A stretch of DNA of 64,000 nt, taken from contig NZ_JALLIN010000034.1 of the NCBI RefSeq assembly GCF_023630175.1, forward strand, positions 18,766-82,765, in the 5' to 3' direction. The stretch is from Streptomyces cellostaticus. GTDB lineage: Bacteria; Actinomycetota; Actinomycetes; Streptomycetales; Streptomycetaceae. Shown here one piece after another: positions 23,975-33,228 of the stretch. Numbering within the stretch: the stretch's first letter is position 1; the number at the start of each line of letters is the position of its first letter. The notes under the pieces are model-generated. The model did no database searches, had not been told where the DNA came from, and saw only the letters and a program-made list of their open reading frames with translations. A program made the translations under genes and the position numbers.

Positions 23975-25825
23975 TCACGCGGACAGCTCCTCCCGCAGCG
24001 CGTCCCGCAGCCGACCCGCCCGCTCGGCCACCTCGACCGGCCCCAGCGCCACCGCGCGGTCGGCCCACCGCTGTCCCTCCGCCAGCTCGCCCCGCCGCGC
24101 ATAGACCAGGGCCAGCCGGAGCGCCGCCCGGCCGTGCCCGGCGTCGGCCGCGCGCGTCCACCACACCGCCGCCTCGGGCTCACTGCCCTCCCTGGCCAGC
24201 AGCAGGCCGAGGTTGAACGCCCCGTTGCGCGATCCGGCCTCGGCCGCCGCCCGGTACCACCGCGCGGCCTCCACCACGTCCCCCCGGGCCGCGGCGAGCA
24301 TGCCCACCCGCACCTGGGCCCGGCGGTGCCCCTGGGAGGCCGCCCGCTCGTACCACTCCTCGCACTCGGTCTTCTCGTGCACGATCTCCCCCAGCTCGTG
24401 GGCCGGCTCCGGGGGCCGTCGCGCGTCCAGCAGGGTCGCGAGCCGGTACGCCGCCTCGGGGTTGCCCCCGCCGGCCGCGCAGCGCAGGTGCCGCTCGGCC
24501 CCCTGCTCGTCGCCGTCGCGCAGCCGGGCGATCCCGACCTGCAGTGCGGCCTCGGTGTGCCCGGCCGCGGCCGCGCGCTCGTACCAGCGCAGCGCGATCC
24601 CGGCGTCCTCCCCGGTGCCCCGCGCCGCGTACAGGATGCCCAGGTTGAACGCGGCGTCGACGCTGCCGGCCTCGGCCGCCTTGGAGAACCAGGGCTCCGC
24701 ACCGGCCGGGTCGTCGCCCTGGAGGAGCAGGATGGCCAGCGCGTTCGCAGCCTCCCGGTGCCCGGCGTACGCCGCCCGCCGGTACCACTGCTCGGCCTGA
24801 GCGGTGCGCCCCTGCTCGGCGCAGAGCAGCCCGAGGTTGTAGGCCCCGTTGTCGTCCCCCGCGTCCAGGGCGGCCCGGTACCAGCGCTCGGCGGTCTGGG
24901 TCTCGCCGCGCTCGGCGTGCAGCGCGCCCAGCGCGTTGGCCGCGTTGCCGTCGCCGTCCTGGGCGGCCCTGAGCCACCACACGGCGGCGCTCTCGGTGTC
25001 TCCGGCGTCGCGCAGCAGGAATCCCAGCGCGCAGGCCGCCCGGGCCTCCCCGTCCTTGGCGGAGGTCAGGTACCAGCGTCCGGCCTCCTTGAGATCCCCG
25101 CGCTTCTCCAGGATCGACCCGAGGTGCAGCGCGGCCCGCCGGTGACCGCGCGCGGCGGCCTGCCGGTACCACTGCTCGCTCTCCTCGCCCGCGTTCCCCT
25201 CGCCCGCGCTCCCCTCGACAGCGTTGTCGGACCCGGCCTCGTCCGCCGCGCCGGCCTTCCCGTCGAGCGCGCGCGCCAGCCGGTAGGCGGCCTCACGGTG
25301 CCCGCGTTCGGCGGCCGCCCGCATCCAGTCCCCGGCCGCGGCGTCCCCGCGGTGCTCCAGCAGGTCGGCGAGCGCGTAGGCGCCCAGGGCGTGGCCCTGC
25401 TCGGCGGACTGGCGCAGCCAGTACTCGGCGGCGGGCTCGTCCCCGCGCTCGCGGTGGTGGCGGCCCAGCGCGTGCGCGGCGGCGGCGGAGCCGGCCACCG
25501 CGGCGATCCGCCACCAGCCGGCGGCCTCCTCGGCATAGCCGCGCTGGTGCAGAAGGACGCCCAGGTTGTTGGCGGCGGCGCGGTCGCCGGCCGCGGTGGC
25601 GGCACGCAGGTGCGGCTCGGCCCCGTCGAGGTCTCCGCCGCGCAGGAGCATGGCGCCGAGGACGCTCATCGCCTCGGTGTCGCCGGTCCCCGCGGCGAGC
25701 CGGAGGCGCACGTCCTCGGCGACATCCCCCATGTCACCCATTTCATCCCGGGTCGGCCCCTCACCCGGAGACTGCACAAATCGCCCTGTCTCGAACAGAG
25801 TTGCCTTGTCCCCCATAACGTCCAT
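23975..25825 (-). CDS. Sel1/TPR-repeat protein
   Basis: A 616-residue soluble protein built from about fourteen Sel1-like repeats of roughly 35-40 residues, each with the pattern W-(x)-AA-x-G-x2-AA-x2-LG-x-LL (for example AAGWWRIAAVAGSAAAAHALG, AEYWLRQSAEQGHALGAYAL, AEQWYRRAAYAGHREAANAL). No enzymatic domain or signal peptide is visible. Sel1 repeats form alpha-solenoids for protein binding. It is transcribed on the same strand as, and lies between, two identical initiator tRNA genes. ATG 25825 has AGGTGG seven bases upstream; an ATG three codons later is the alternative. Function unknown. Confidence 0.88.
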   Translation of the reverse strand: MDVMGDKATLFETGRFVQSPGEGPTRDEMGDMGDVAEDVRLRLAAGTGDTEAMSVLGAMLLRGGDLDGAEPHLRAATAAGDRAAANNLGVLLHQRGYAEEAAGWWRIAAVAGSAAAAHALGRHHRERGDEPAAEYWLRQSAEQGHALGAYALADLLEHRGDAAAGDWMRAAAERGHREAAYRLARALDGKAGAADEAGSDNAVEGSAGEGNAGEESEQWYRQAAARGHRRAALHLGSILEKRGDLKEAGRWYLTSAKDGEARAACALGFLLRDAGDTESAAVWWLRAAQDGDGNAANALGALHAERGETQTAERWYRAALDAGDDNGAYNLGLLCAEQGRTAQAEQWYRRAAYAGHREAANALAILLLQGDDPAGAEPWFSKAAEAGSVDAAFNLGILYAARGTGEDAGIALRWYERAAAAGHTEAALQVGIARLRDGDEQGAERHLRCAAGGGNPEAAYRLATLLDARRPPEPAHELGEIVHEKTECEEWYERAASQGHRRAQVRVGMLAAARGDVVEAARWYRAAAEAGSRNGAFNLGLLLAREGSEPEAAVWWTRAADAGHGRAALRLALVYARRGELAEGQRWADRAVALGPVEVAERAGRLRDALREELSA

Positions 25826-25990
25826 CGTCGCACCACCTGCAACCTGGGTACACCCGGTATACCGCAGCCCGTGAGGTCACTTCAGCGTTTTGTCGACATG
25901 CCCACAGAGAGACAAGTCAAACACAGACGGCCCAACTCCCCACGGCGGCGCGGCCGTCGCTTGCGATCTGTACATGAGTTCGCACACCAC

Positions 25991-26025
25991 GAAGGCCCGG
26001 ATCCCTGTGAGGAATCCGGGCCTTC
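25991..26025 (-). terminator. Terminator downstream of the second initiator tRNA gene
   Basis: A 12-bp perfect inverted repeat (arms 25991-26002 and 26014-26025, loop 11) lies 8 bp beyond the 3' end of the tRNA gene on the reverse strand, separating it from the Sel1-repeat gene. Confidence 0.8.
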
Positions 26026-26033
26026 GTCTTCAG

Positions 26034-26107
26034 TAGCGGGGACAGGATTTGAACCTGCGACCTCTGGGTTATGAGCCCAGCGAGCTACCGAGCTGCTCCA
26101 CCCCGCG
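26034..26107 (-). tRNA. Initiator tRNA-fMet (CAU), copy 2
   Basis: Identical over 74 nt to copy 1. The identity extends six bases past the 3' end (26028-26107 versus 23828-23907) and then stops. Same initiator features: CAT anticodon, GGG:CCC anticodon stem, C1:T72 mismatch. Encoded between the UPF0182 gene and the Sel1 gene on the reverse strand. Confidence 0.96.
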
Positions 26108-26148
26108 CCGTTGCTCAGCAACCGTATCACGGCGCGGGGTGGTCTTGA

Positions 26149-29061
26149 TCAGCTCTTGCCGTCGCTCGGCGCCTTGTCGCCCCCCGCGGCCTTGTCCGCC
26201 TTGGCCTGCGCCTCCTCGGCACGCTTCAGCGCGGCCTCGAGATCGTCCTGCGCCTTGGCGTAGGCGGACCAGTCGGGCTTCGGCTTGCCCAGGGCCTCCT
26301 GACCGGCCTCGAACGCCTTCTGGGCGTCGTCGAGCGCCTCCCTGACCGTCGGGTTGCCGGTGTCGGGCGGGTTGTTCCCGGTCTTCGGCGGAGTGGTGGT
26401 CGAACCCTGTACGCCGAACACCTTGTCGAGCGCCTCGTCCAGAGTGTTCTCGAAGGCCGTCCTGCCCTCGTAGGTGACCAGCACCTTGCGCAGCAAGGGG
26501 TACTTCAGCGAACCGCCACGGACGTAGACGGGCTCCGCGTAGAGCAGTCCGCCGTCCAGCGGCACGGTCAGCAGGTTTCCGTACTCGACCTTGGAATGGC
26601 CTCTGCTCAGCAGGCTGATGGTCTCGGCGATGTCCGACTCGGAGTTGAACTGGCTCTGCACCTGCTTGGGTCCGTACACCGTGGTGCTCGCCGGCAGTTT
26701 CAGGAGTCTGATCTTGCCGTAGCCGCTCGTGCCCGGATCGGAGTCGACGGCCATGAAGGCACTGAGGTTGTCCCGCCCGTTCGGCGTGAACGTCGTCGTC
26801 AGCGAGAACGCCTGGGCGCTCTGGTCCGGCATCTTCATGGTCAGGTAGTACGGCGGCACCGCGTCACCGGAGTCGTTGGACGGGTCGTCCGGGACCTCCC
26901 ACACCTCGCTGCCGCTGAGGAAGGTCTGCGCGTCGGTCACGTGGTAGCGGGTCAGCAGCTCACGCTGGACCTTGAACAGGTCCTGCGGGTAGCGCAGGTG
27001 CTCCAGCAGGTCAGCGGAGATGTCCGCGCGCGGCTGGACCGTACCGGGGAAGGCCTTCATCCAGGTCTTCAGCACGGGGTCCGCGGTGTCCCACTGGTAG
27101 AGCTCGACCTCGCCGGTGTACGCGTCGACGGTGGCCTTCACCGAGTTGCGGATGTAGTTGACCTGGTTCTGCTGCGCCACGACCGCCCGGGAGTTGTTCG
27201 TCGCGGTCAGCGAGTCGGCCGTCGTGTCACCGAGCGTCGTGCGGGACGCGTACGGATAGCCGTTCGTGGTGGTGTACGCGTCGACGATCCACTGGATGCG
27301 GTGGTTGACCACGGCCGGATAGGCGTCGCCGTCGATGGTCAGCCAGGGGGCGACCGCCTCGACGCGCTCCTTGGGGGTGCGGTTGTACAGGATCCGCGAT
27401 CCCTTGCCGATCGCACCGGAGTAGAGGATCTGCGGCTCGTTGAACGCCACCGCGTACGCGGCCCGGTTGACCGGGTTGTCGAGGTTGACCCCGCTCTTGC
27501 CCTGGTAGCTGGTGGTCTTCTCCCGCTCGTTGTCGGAGTAGTCGACCTCCTTCTGGGGGCCGCCGACGATCGAGTAGGTGGTGGTCTTCTCGCCGTAGTA
27601 GATCTGCTGCTTGTAGCTGCCGAGGGAGCCCTCGGACGGCAGGTTCTTCTCGGTGAAGACCGGGCGGCCCTCGGCGTCGGCCGCGGTGCCCTTGGCGGCG
27701 ACCGCGCCGTAGCCGTGCGTGTAGCGGAAGTGGTCGTTGATCCAGTTGTTCTTCGGGATGCCGCCCAGGTTCAGCTCACGCAGGCCGATGACGGTGTCCT
27801 GCTCCTTGCCGTCCTTGGCGTAGCGGTCCACGTCGAGGTTGGTCGGGAACCCGTAGTAGGCCTTGATCTGCTGCAGTTGCTGGAACGTCGGCGAGACGAC
27901 GTTCGGGTCCATGATGCGGATGCTCGCCGTGTCGCCGACCTTGTCGCGCAGCGTGGTCCTGTCCGCGGTGGTGGACTTGCCGGCGTACTCGGTGACCTCG
28001 GTGTCGTCGATGCCGTACGCCTCGCGGGTCGCCTTGAGGTTCTTCTGCACGTACGGGGCTTCCTTGGCCTGCTCGTTCGGCTGCACCTGGAACTTCTGCA
28101 CGATGGCCGGGTACAGGCCGCCGATCAGGATCGCGGAGAGGACCATCAGCCCGAAGCCGATCACGGGTAGCTGCCAGGTGCGCCGCCACAGGGTGGCGAA
28201 GAACAGCAGCGCGCAGATGACCGCGATGCAGAACAGGATCGTCTTGGCCGGCAGATAGGCGTTGGCGTCGACGTAGCGCAGTCCGGTCCAGTTGCCGGTC
28301 GCCTTGAAGTCGCTGGACTTGACGGCGAGCCCGTACCGGTCCAGCCAGTAGGCGACCGCCTTCAGCGCCACGAAGACGCCGAGGAGCACCGACAGGTGCC
28401 CGGTCGCGGCGGCGGTGGCGCGCGCGCCCGGGCTGGTGACGCGCAGCCCGCCGTACAGGTAGTGGGTGAGCGCGGCGGCGATCAGGCACAGGATCGCGGT
28501 GGCGAAGCCGAAGCCCAGCAGGAACCGGTACCAGGGCAGGTCGAAGGCGTAGAAGGAGACGTCGAGGTGGAACTGCGGGTCCTTCTGGTGGAAGGGCACA
28601 CCGTTGACCCACATCAGCCAGGTGCGCCACTGACCGGCCGCGGAGGCGCCGGCGATCAGGCCGACGAGGCTGGCGACGGCGAGCAGCAGCCAGGTCTTGT
28701 ACGGCGCGATGCCCATCCGGTAGCGGTCCAGGCTCTGCTGCTCCATGGACATGGCGCTCAGCGGCGGCCGCAGCCGGTGGGCCAGCCAGATGTTGAGGCC
28801 GACGGCGACGGCCATCAGCAGTCCGAAGACGAAGAACAGCCCGATCTTGGTCCACAGCGTGGTCGTGAACACGGACGAGTAGTGCACCGACCGGTACCAC
28901 TGCCAGTCCGTCCAGAAGCCCGCGAACATGGTGAACACCATGCCGAGGACGGCGAGGACGCCCAGTGTCATGAGCAGGGCCCGGGCCCGCCGGGACGGGC
29001 GTCCCGCTCTGATCCGTGGCCCCGTCGGGCCTCCGCCGCGGTCCGGCATCTGGAAAGCCAA
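26149..29061 (-). CDS. UPF0182 family large membrane protein
   Basis: A 970-residue protein of the COG1615/UPF0182 family found across actinobacteria and cyanobacteria, without an established function. The N-terminal 320 residues contain seven hydrophobic helices, starting with RRARALLMTLGVLAVLGMV, with the conserved patch FTMFAGFWTDWQWYRSV. The large C-terminal half (residues 330-900) is extracytoplasmic and polar, then comes an Ala/Lys/Glu-rich coiled tail (DDAQKAFEAGQEALGKPKPDW and KRAEEAQAKADKAAGG). I chose TTG 29061 (MAFQMPDRGGG), preceded by GAGGTG; GTG 29070 and ATG 29049 are alternatives. The mycobacterial counterpart is adjacent to the same PDZ and zincin genes. Confidence 0.9.
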   Translation of the reverse strand: MAFQMPDRGGGPTGPRIRAGRPSRRARALLMTLGVLAVLGMVFTMFAGFWTDWQWYRSVHYSSVFTTTLWTKIGLFFVFGLLMAVAVGLNIWLAHRLRPPLSAMSMEQQSLDRYRMGIAPYKTWLLLAVASLVGLIAGASAAGQWRTWLMWVNGVPFHQKDPQFHLDVSFYAFDLPWYRFLLGFGFATAILCLIAAALTHYLYGGLRVTSPGARATAAATGHLSVLLGVFVALKAVAYWLDRYGLAVKSSDFKATGNWTGLRYVDANAYLPAKTILFCIAVICALLFFATLWRRTWQLPVIGFGLMVLSAILIGGLYPAIVQKFQVQPNEQAKEAPYVQKNLKATREAYGIDDTEVTEYAGKSTTADRTTLRDKVGDTASIRIMDPNVVSPTFQQLQQIKAYYGFPTNLDVDRYAKDGKEQDTVIGLRELNLGGIPKNNWINDHFRYTHGYGAVAAKGTAADAEGRPVFTEKNLPSEGSLGSYKQQIYYGEKTTTYSIVGGPQKEVDYSDNEREKTTSYQGKSGVNLDNPVNRAAYAVAFNEPQILYSGAIGKGSRILYNRTPKERVEAVAPWLTIDGDAYPAVVNHRIQWIVDAYTTTNGYPYASRTTLGDTTADSLTATNNSRAVVAQQNQVNYIRNSVKATVDAYTGEVELYQWDTADPVLKTWMKAFPGTVQPRADISADLLEHLRYPQDLFKVQRELLTRYHVTDAQTFLSGSEVWEVPDDPSNDSGDAVPPYYLTMKMPDQSAQAFSLTTTFTPNGRDNLSAFMAVDSDPGTSGYGKIRLLKLPASTTVYGPKQVQSQFNSESDIAETISLLSRGHSKVEYGNLLTVPLDGGLLYAEPVYVRGGSLKYPLLRKVLVTYEGRTAFENTLDEALDKVFGVQGSTTTPPKTGNNPPDTGNPTVREALDDAQKAFEAGQEALGKPKPDWSAYAKAQDDLEAALKRAEEAQAKADKAAGGDKAPSDGKS

Positions 29062-29212
29062 GGTGCGCACCTCGAAGTTCGCTGTCGAAACGTCAGGCCC
29101 CCGCTTTCACGGGCCGGCCGAGGCCCCCCGTGATCGCGGGCCACACCTATGCAACTTACTCACGGTTCACTCGGTTCCCGATTCCGCCCGGGAACGAGGC
29201 AGGATTGTGACC

Positions 29213-29755
29213 ATGTCCAACACTCCCATGGCGGCGAACCCGCTCACCCGGACCGTGCTCGAGATCGACGAGTACGCCTCCGGCCTCGGCTGGGACCAGC
29301 CCGCCCGCCTCTTCGCCCTCGTAGACACCGCACGACTGCGGGCCCAGGAACCCTCGCTCGCCACCCAGCTCGGCCTCGACGACGAGTCCGAGACGGCCGG
29401 CCTCACCCCGATCGAACAGGACGAGGTTCCGACGGACAAGGCCCTTGACGAGTTCCTCGGCACCATCGCCTGGCCGGACGCGGTGGTGGGCTGCGCGCTC
29501 ACCGTGGAGCGCCTGATGCTGCCGCCGTCCGCCGAGGCACAGGTTCCGCAGGGCCTGGGCGAGGGCGGGCTGGCGAAGTGGGTGGCTGAGCACCCCGAGC
29601 GCCAGGAGGTCCGCATGACGGTCGCGGTGCTGCGCGACGGCGGCCGCGAGTCGGCGCTGCGGCTGCGCGAGAAGGACTCCGCGACGGAGGTCCTGACGGG
29701 GCCGGAGCTGGTGCCGGGGCTGGCCGAGGCGCTGGCGGCGACCTTCGCGGACTGA
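29213..29755 (+). CDS. PPA1309-family protein of unknown function
   Basis: A 180-residue acidic protein with the family features: an N-terminal helical block LTRTVLEIDEYASGLGWDQP, a centre with IAWPDAVVGCALTVERLMLPP, and a C-terminal segment RQEVRMTVAVLRDGGRESALRLRE. No catalytic motif or membrane segment. ATG 29213 follows a GAGGCAGGA sequence; a GTG two codons earlier is in frame. The gene is divergent from UPF0182 (151-bp gap) and convergent with the PDZ-Lon gene; this association is conserved in actinobacteria, but no function is established. Confidence 0.83.
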   Translation: MSNTPMAANPLTRTVLEIDEYASGLGWDQPARLFALVDTARLRAQEPSLATQLGLDDESETAGLTPIEQDEVPTDKALDEFLGTIAWPDAVVGCALTVERLMLPPSAEAQVPQGLGEGGLAKWVAEHPERQEVRMTVAVLRDGGRESALRLREKDSATEVLTGPELVPGLAEALAATFAD

Positions 29756-29773
29756 TCCCCTGCGGTAAGGCGA

Positions 29774-29806
29774 CGGGGGCGCTCCCGGTGCTCGGGCGCG
29801 CCCCCG
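29774..29806. terminator. Bidirectional terminator between convergent genes
   Basis: A 9-bp GC-only inverted repeat (arms 29774-29782 and 29798-29806) with a 15-base loop lies between the convergent PPA1309-family and PDZ-Lon genes. Confidence 0.6.
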
Positions 29807-29828
29807 GCCGCGTCCTCGGGGCCGCGGG

Positions 29829-30926
29829 TCAGCTCTTGGCGGTGCACTTCGGCAGGGCGGCCGTGTCGCCGCCGCGGATGTCCTTCAGGGCGTCGAGCGC
29901 GTCGCCGATGGTCTTCACCCTGACGAGCGTGAGCCCGCTCGGGGTGTCCTTGGCGGCCGCCGCGCAGTTGTCGGCGGGGGTGAGGAAGTACCGGGCGCCC
30001 TTGCTGCGCGCGCCGACGGTCTTCATCTCGATGCCGCCGATCGGCCCGACCGTCCCCCCGTCGTCGATGGTGCCGGTGCCGGCGACGAAGTTGCCGCCGG
30101 TGAGGCTGCCCGGGGTGAGCTTGTCGTAGATGCCGAGCGCGAACATCAGTCCGGCGCTGGGGCCGCCGACGTCGGCGAGCTTGATGTCGATGCTGAACGG
30201 GAAGGTGTGGTCGGTCCCGGCGGAGATCCCGACGATGGCGCGCCGGGCGCCGCTGTCGTGGGAGCCCGCCGTCGTGATCTCCACGTCCCGGGTCTTCGCC
30301 GCCGTCCTGTGCTGCTTCTCGGCCGCGGCCTGCTCCTTGGCCGGGACGACGGTGAGGACGACCTTCTGGCCGGGCTCGTGCCGGGTGACGAACTCGGCGA
30401 CGTCGGACGGCTGCTTGACGGCGGTCCCGTCCACGGCCCTGATCACGTCCCCGGCGTGCAGCCTGCCCTCGGCCGGGGAGCCCTTGACGACGGTGGAGAC
30501 GATCACCCAGGACTTCACGGGGACGCCGAGTTCCTTGAGGGCGGCGACCTTGGCGCTCTCCTGGGACTGGCTGAACTCCTCGGCGTTCTCCTGGGTGGAC
30601 TGCTCCTCGGTCTTGCCGTCCGGGTAGAGGGTGTCGTGCGGCACGATCTTGGTGTCGTGCGCCAGCCAGCCGTAGACAGCCTCCACCAGGTTCATCCGGA
30701 AGTCGGCGCTGGTGACCCTGACGGTGGTCATGTTCAGGTGACCGTCCGTCGCGTACGTCTTGTGGCCGGAGATCTGCAGCACCGGCTCGCCGTCGTGCTC
30801 ACCGAGCGTGTTCACGGTCGGCCCGGGGGACATCTCCGCGTACGGCACGGGGATCAGCACTCCCGCGCACAGGAGCGCGATCAGCATCAGGGTGGAGGCG
30901 AGCATCGTCGCGGTGCGGCGTGGCAT
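29829..30926 (-). CDS. Membrane-anchored PDZ-Lon (S16) peptidase, YlbL family
   Basis: A 365-residue protein. One N-terminal transmembrane segment (TMLASTLMLIALLCAGVL) anchors it outside the cell. A PDZ domain lies near residues 140-200 (VKGSPAEGRLHAGDVIRAVDG), followed by a Lon-type protease domain with the catalytic Ser in VGGPSAGLMFALGIYD and the catalytic Lys in VGPIGGIEMKTVGA; both members of the dyad are intact. YlbL-family proteins in Bacillus are implicated in degradation of the division inhibitor YneA; the substrate here is unknown. ATG 30926 begins MPRRTATML. Confidence 0.9.
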   Translation of the reverse strand: MPRRTATMLASTLMLIALLCAGVLIPVPYAEMSPGPTVNTLGEHDGEPVLQISGHKTYATDGHLNMTTVRVTSADFRMNLVEAVYGWLAHDTKIVPHDTLYPDGKTEEQSTQENAEEFSQSQESAKVAALKELGVPVKSWVIVSTVVKGSPAEGRLHAGDVIRAVDGTAVKQPSDVAEFVTRHEPGQKVVLTVVPAKEQAAAEKQHRTAAKTRDVEITTAGSHDSGARRAIVGISAGTDHTFPFSIDIKLADVGGPSAGLMFALGIYDKLTPGSLTGGNFVAGTGTIDDGGTVGPIGGIEMKTVGARSKGARYFLTPADNCAAAAKDTPSGLTLVRVKTIGDALDALKDIRGGDTAALPKCTAKS

Positions 30927-30977
30927 GGCACGACAGTACGGGACGCCTCTGTCAGCACACCGTCAGGGCACCCGTGC

Positions 30978-31154
30978 TCAGGCGCCGGGCGCGCCCGAGT
31001 GGGACTTCTTCTCCATGGCCTCGCGGAACCGGGCGTATCCGTCCAGTTCGGGGCCGTCGCTGCGGACTCTCCGGGTCCGATTGGCCCAACTGCCCCAAAG
31101 TCCGGCCGCGACCGCGGCAACCAGCGGAATCAGCAACCAGGCGAGCACCGCCAT
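30978..31154 (-). CDS. Small membrane-anchored protein (58 aa)
   Basis: A 58-codon ORF beginning MAVLAWLLIPLVAAVAAGLWG, with one transmembrane segment, and ending YARFREAMEKKSHSGAPGA. It has a strong GGGAGG seven bases upstream of ATG 31154 and normal high-GC third positions. It lies 51 bp upstream of the PDZ-Lon gene on the same strand and is therefore probably the first gene of that operon. It is too short for many gene callers. Function unknown; a role as an adaptor or small partner of the YlbL-type peptidase is only a guess from position. Confidence 0.75.
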   Translation of the reverse strand: MAVLAWLLIPLVAAVAAGLWGSWANRTRRVRSDGPELDGYARFREAMEKKSHSGAPGA

Positions 31155-31282
31155 GCCGACCTCCCAACCCCATGAGCGTCCGCGACTGAGTGATCAGCAG
31201 ATTAACCATCCGCACTGACAACGCTCGCGTGAGGGGGGTGGTTACGCAACCCGACAGGCCGGCGGCCCGGCGGTGCCCCCGG

Positions 31283-31744
<462 letters not shown>

Positions 31745-31879
31745 GCCCCCATCGTGCCGCACACCTCCGGCTTCCCGGAATACGACGTTCACCAGGTACG
31801 CGCGCGGGACGCCTTGGAGCCTCCTACAGGGCGAGCGGAGCACGGCCCCGCCCGAAGGTCCGCGCCAAAGCCCCCGGGC

Positions 31880-33037
31880 TCACCGCCGGCGGGCCTTGCG
31901 GGCCCGGCGCACCACGGCGGCGGCGCCCAGCAGCGCCACCGTCGCCCCCGCCGCGCCCGCGGCCGTGGCGTCCTTGCGTCCCAGCCGGCGTCCGGCGACG
32001 GTGTGCCGCCCGGAGACCTCCTCCAGCAGCTCCGCCAGCACCTCCTCGTTGGTCCAGCGGGGCCGCCACCCGGCGCCGTGCAGCCGGCTCCCGCTGACCA
32101 CCCAGGGGTACATCGTGTACGCCAGGTCCCCCGCCGGGGACGGGGTGAGGCCGATCCGGTGCAGCCGGGCGGCGGCGCCCAGGGCGACCGCCGAGGGCAG
32201 TTCCATCCGCCGTATGCCGGTCAGCTCCTCGACCTCCTCCTGCTCCAGCCACCCGTCGCAGCCGACGGCGAGTTCCCCGTCGACCTTCTCCAGGACGGCG
32301 TACTCCAGGGCGGCGCACAGGTCCTCGACGTGGCAGAACTGCCAGGCGGGCCGCGACCCGGCGACCACGAGCAACCGGGGCGACTCGAAGTAGCGGGTGA
32401 GCGCGGTGTCGGTGCCTCCCACCAGCACCGCGGGCCGCACCACGGTCACGTTCAGCCCCGGATGCGCGCGGGGGGCGCGCCGCGCCAGCCGCTCGATCTC
32501 CAGCAGGTCCCCGACGCCGGTGGCCTCGGCCGTCGCCCGCAGCTCGGCGTCCTCCGACAGGGGGAGCTCGTTGTCCGGCAGCGCCCCGTAGACCATCGCG
32601 GAGGTGCACAGCACCACCCGGTGCACGCCGGCCGCCGCGGCGGCGGTCAGCACGGTCTGCGTCCCCCGGACGTTGTAGGCGGTGCGCGCCGCCGGGTCGG
32701 TCTCCAGGTCCAGGTCGAGCGCGAGGTGGACCACCACGTCCGCGCCCCGCAGCTTGTCCGCGATCGCCGGGTCGCGGACGTCGAGGATGTGCCACTGCGC
32801 GGCGGCGCACTCGCCGCGCCGCTCGTCGATGGCGATGACCTGCTTGATCTCCTCGGCGGCGGCGAGCCGCTCGGTGAGCATCGCGCCGATCCCGGCGGCC
32901 GCGCCGGTGACCGCGACGACGGGCCCGCGCACGGCGGACGTCCCGTCGGCGCGCAGCGCCGTGGTCGAGGGGCGGTCGGGCGACGGGCGGTCTGTATGGT
33001 TTCGCGCTGCGCGAACCTGCGGATCTGGGGAACTCAC
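31880..33037 (-). CDS. NAD-dependent epimerase/dehydratase (extended SDR family)
   Basis: A 385-residue SDR protein. The nucleotide-binding glycine motif is VVAVTGAAAGIGAMLTERLA (TGxxxxIG, residues about 40-60); the strand with Asp is VVVHLALDLD; the catalytic region SAMVYGALPD carries the Tyr but the usual YxxxK lysine is replaced (YGALP), which is unusual. The C-terminal 60 residues are Arg/Ala-rich with one hydrophobic stretch (GAAGATVALLGAAAVV), perhaps a membrane tail. The GTG start at 33037 follows GGAGA. It is divergent from the zincin gene. Substrate unknown. Confidence 0.83.
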   Translation of the reverse strand: MSSPDPQVRAARNHTDRPSPDRPSTTALRADGTSAVRGPVVAVTGAAAGIGAMLTERLAAAEEIKQVIAIDERRGECAAAQWHILDVRDPAIADKLRGADVVVHLALDLDLETDPAARTAYNVRGTQTVLTAAAAAGVHRVVLCTSAMVYGALPDNELPLSEDAELRATAEATGVGDLLEIERLARRAPRAHPGLNVTVVRPAVLVGGTDTALTRYFESPRLLVVAGSRPAWQFCHVEDLCAALEYAVLEKVDGELAVGCDGWLEQEEVEELTGIRRMELPSAVALGAAARLHRIGLTPSPAGDLAYTMYPWVVSGSRLHGAGWRPRWTNEEVLAELLEEVSGRHTVAGRRLGRKDATAAGAAGATVALLGAAAVVRRARKARRR

Positions 33038-33228
33038 CGGGCGTCTCCAGCGGTTGTCTTCGGTACGGGCGCGAGTGAGGCGCACGTACCAGGTGCATCC
33101 ATCCTGCCGCAGGCTTTCCGTGGGCGAAGCACCGAGGCCCGATCGGGTCCGGGTGTCTACGCTGGGTGGTGACGTCGGGCAGCCGCGCCGCCGGAGAGAA
33201 CCGGTGGCCTTACCAGCCGAGGAATCCC

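Noticed and set aside
23975..25825. Repetitive DNA in the Sel1 gene as a CRISPR or tandem-repeat array
   Set aside because: The repeats are imperfect, about 108 bp, in frame, and encode the Sel1 consensus; no spacer-repeat structure or cas genes are present.
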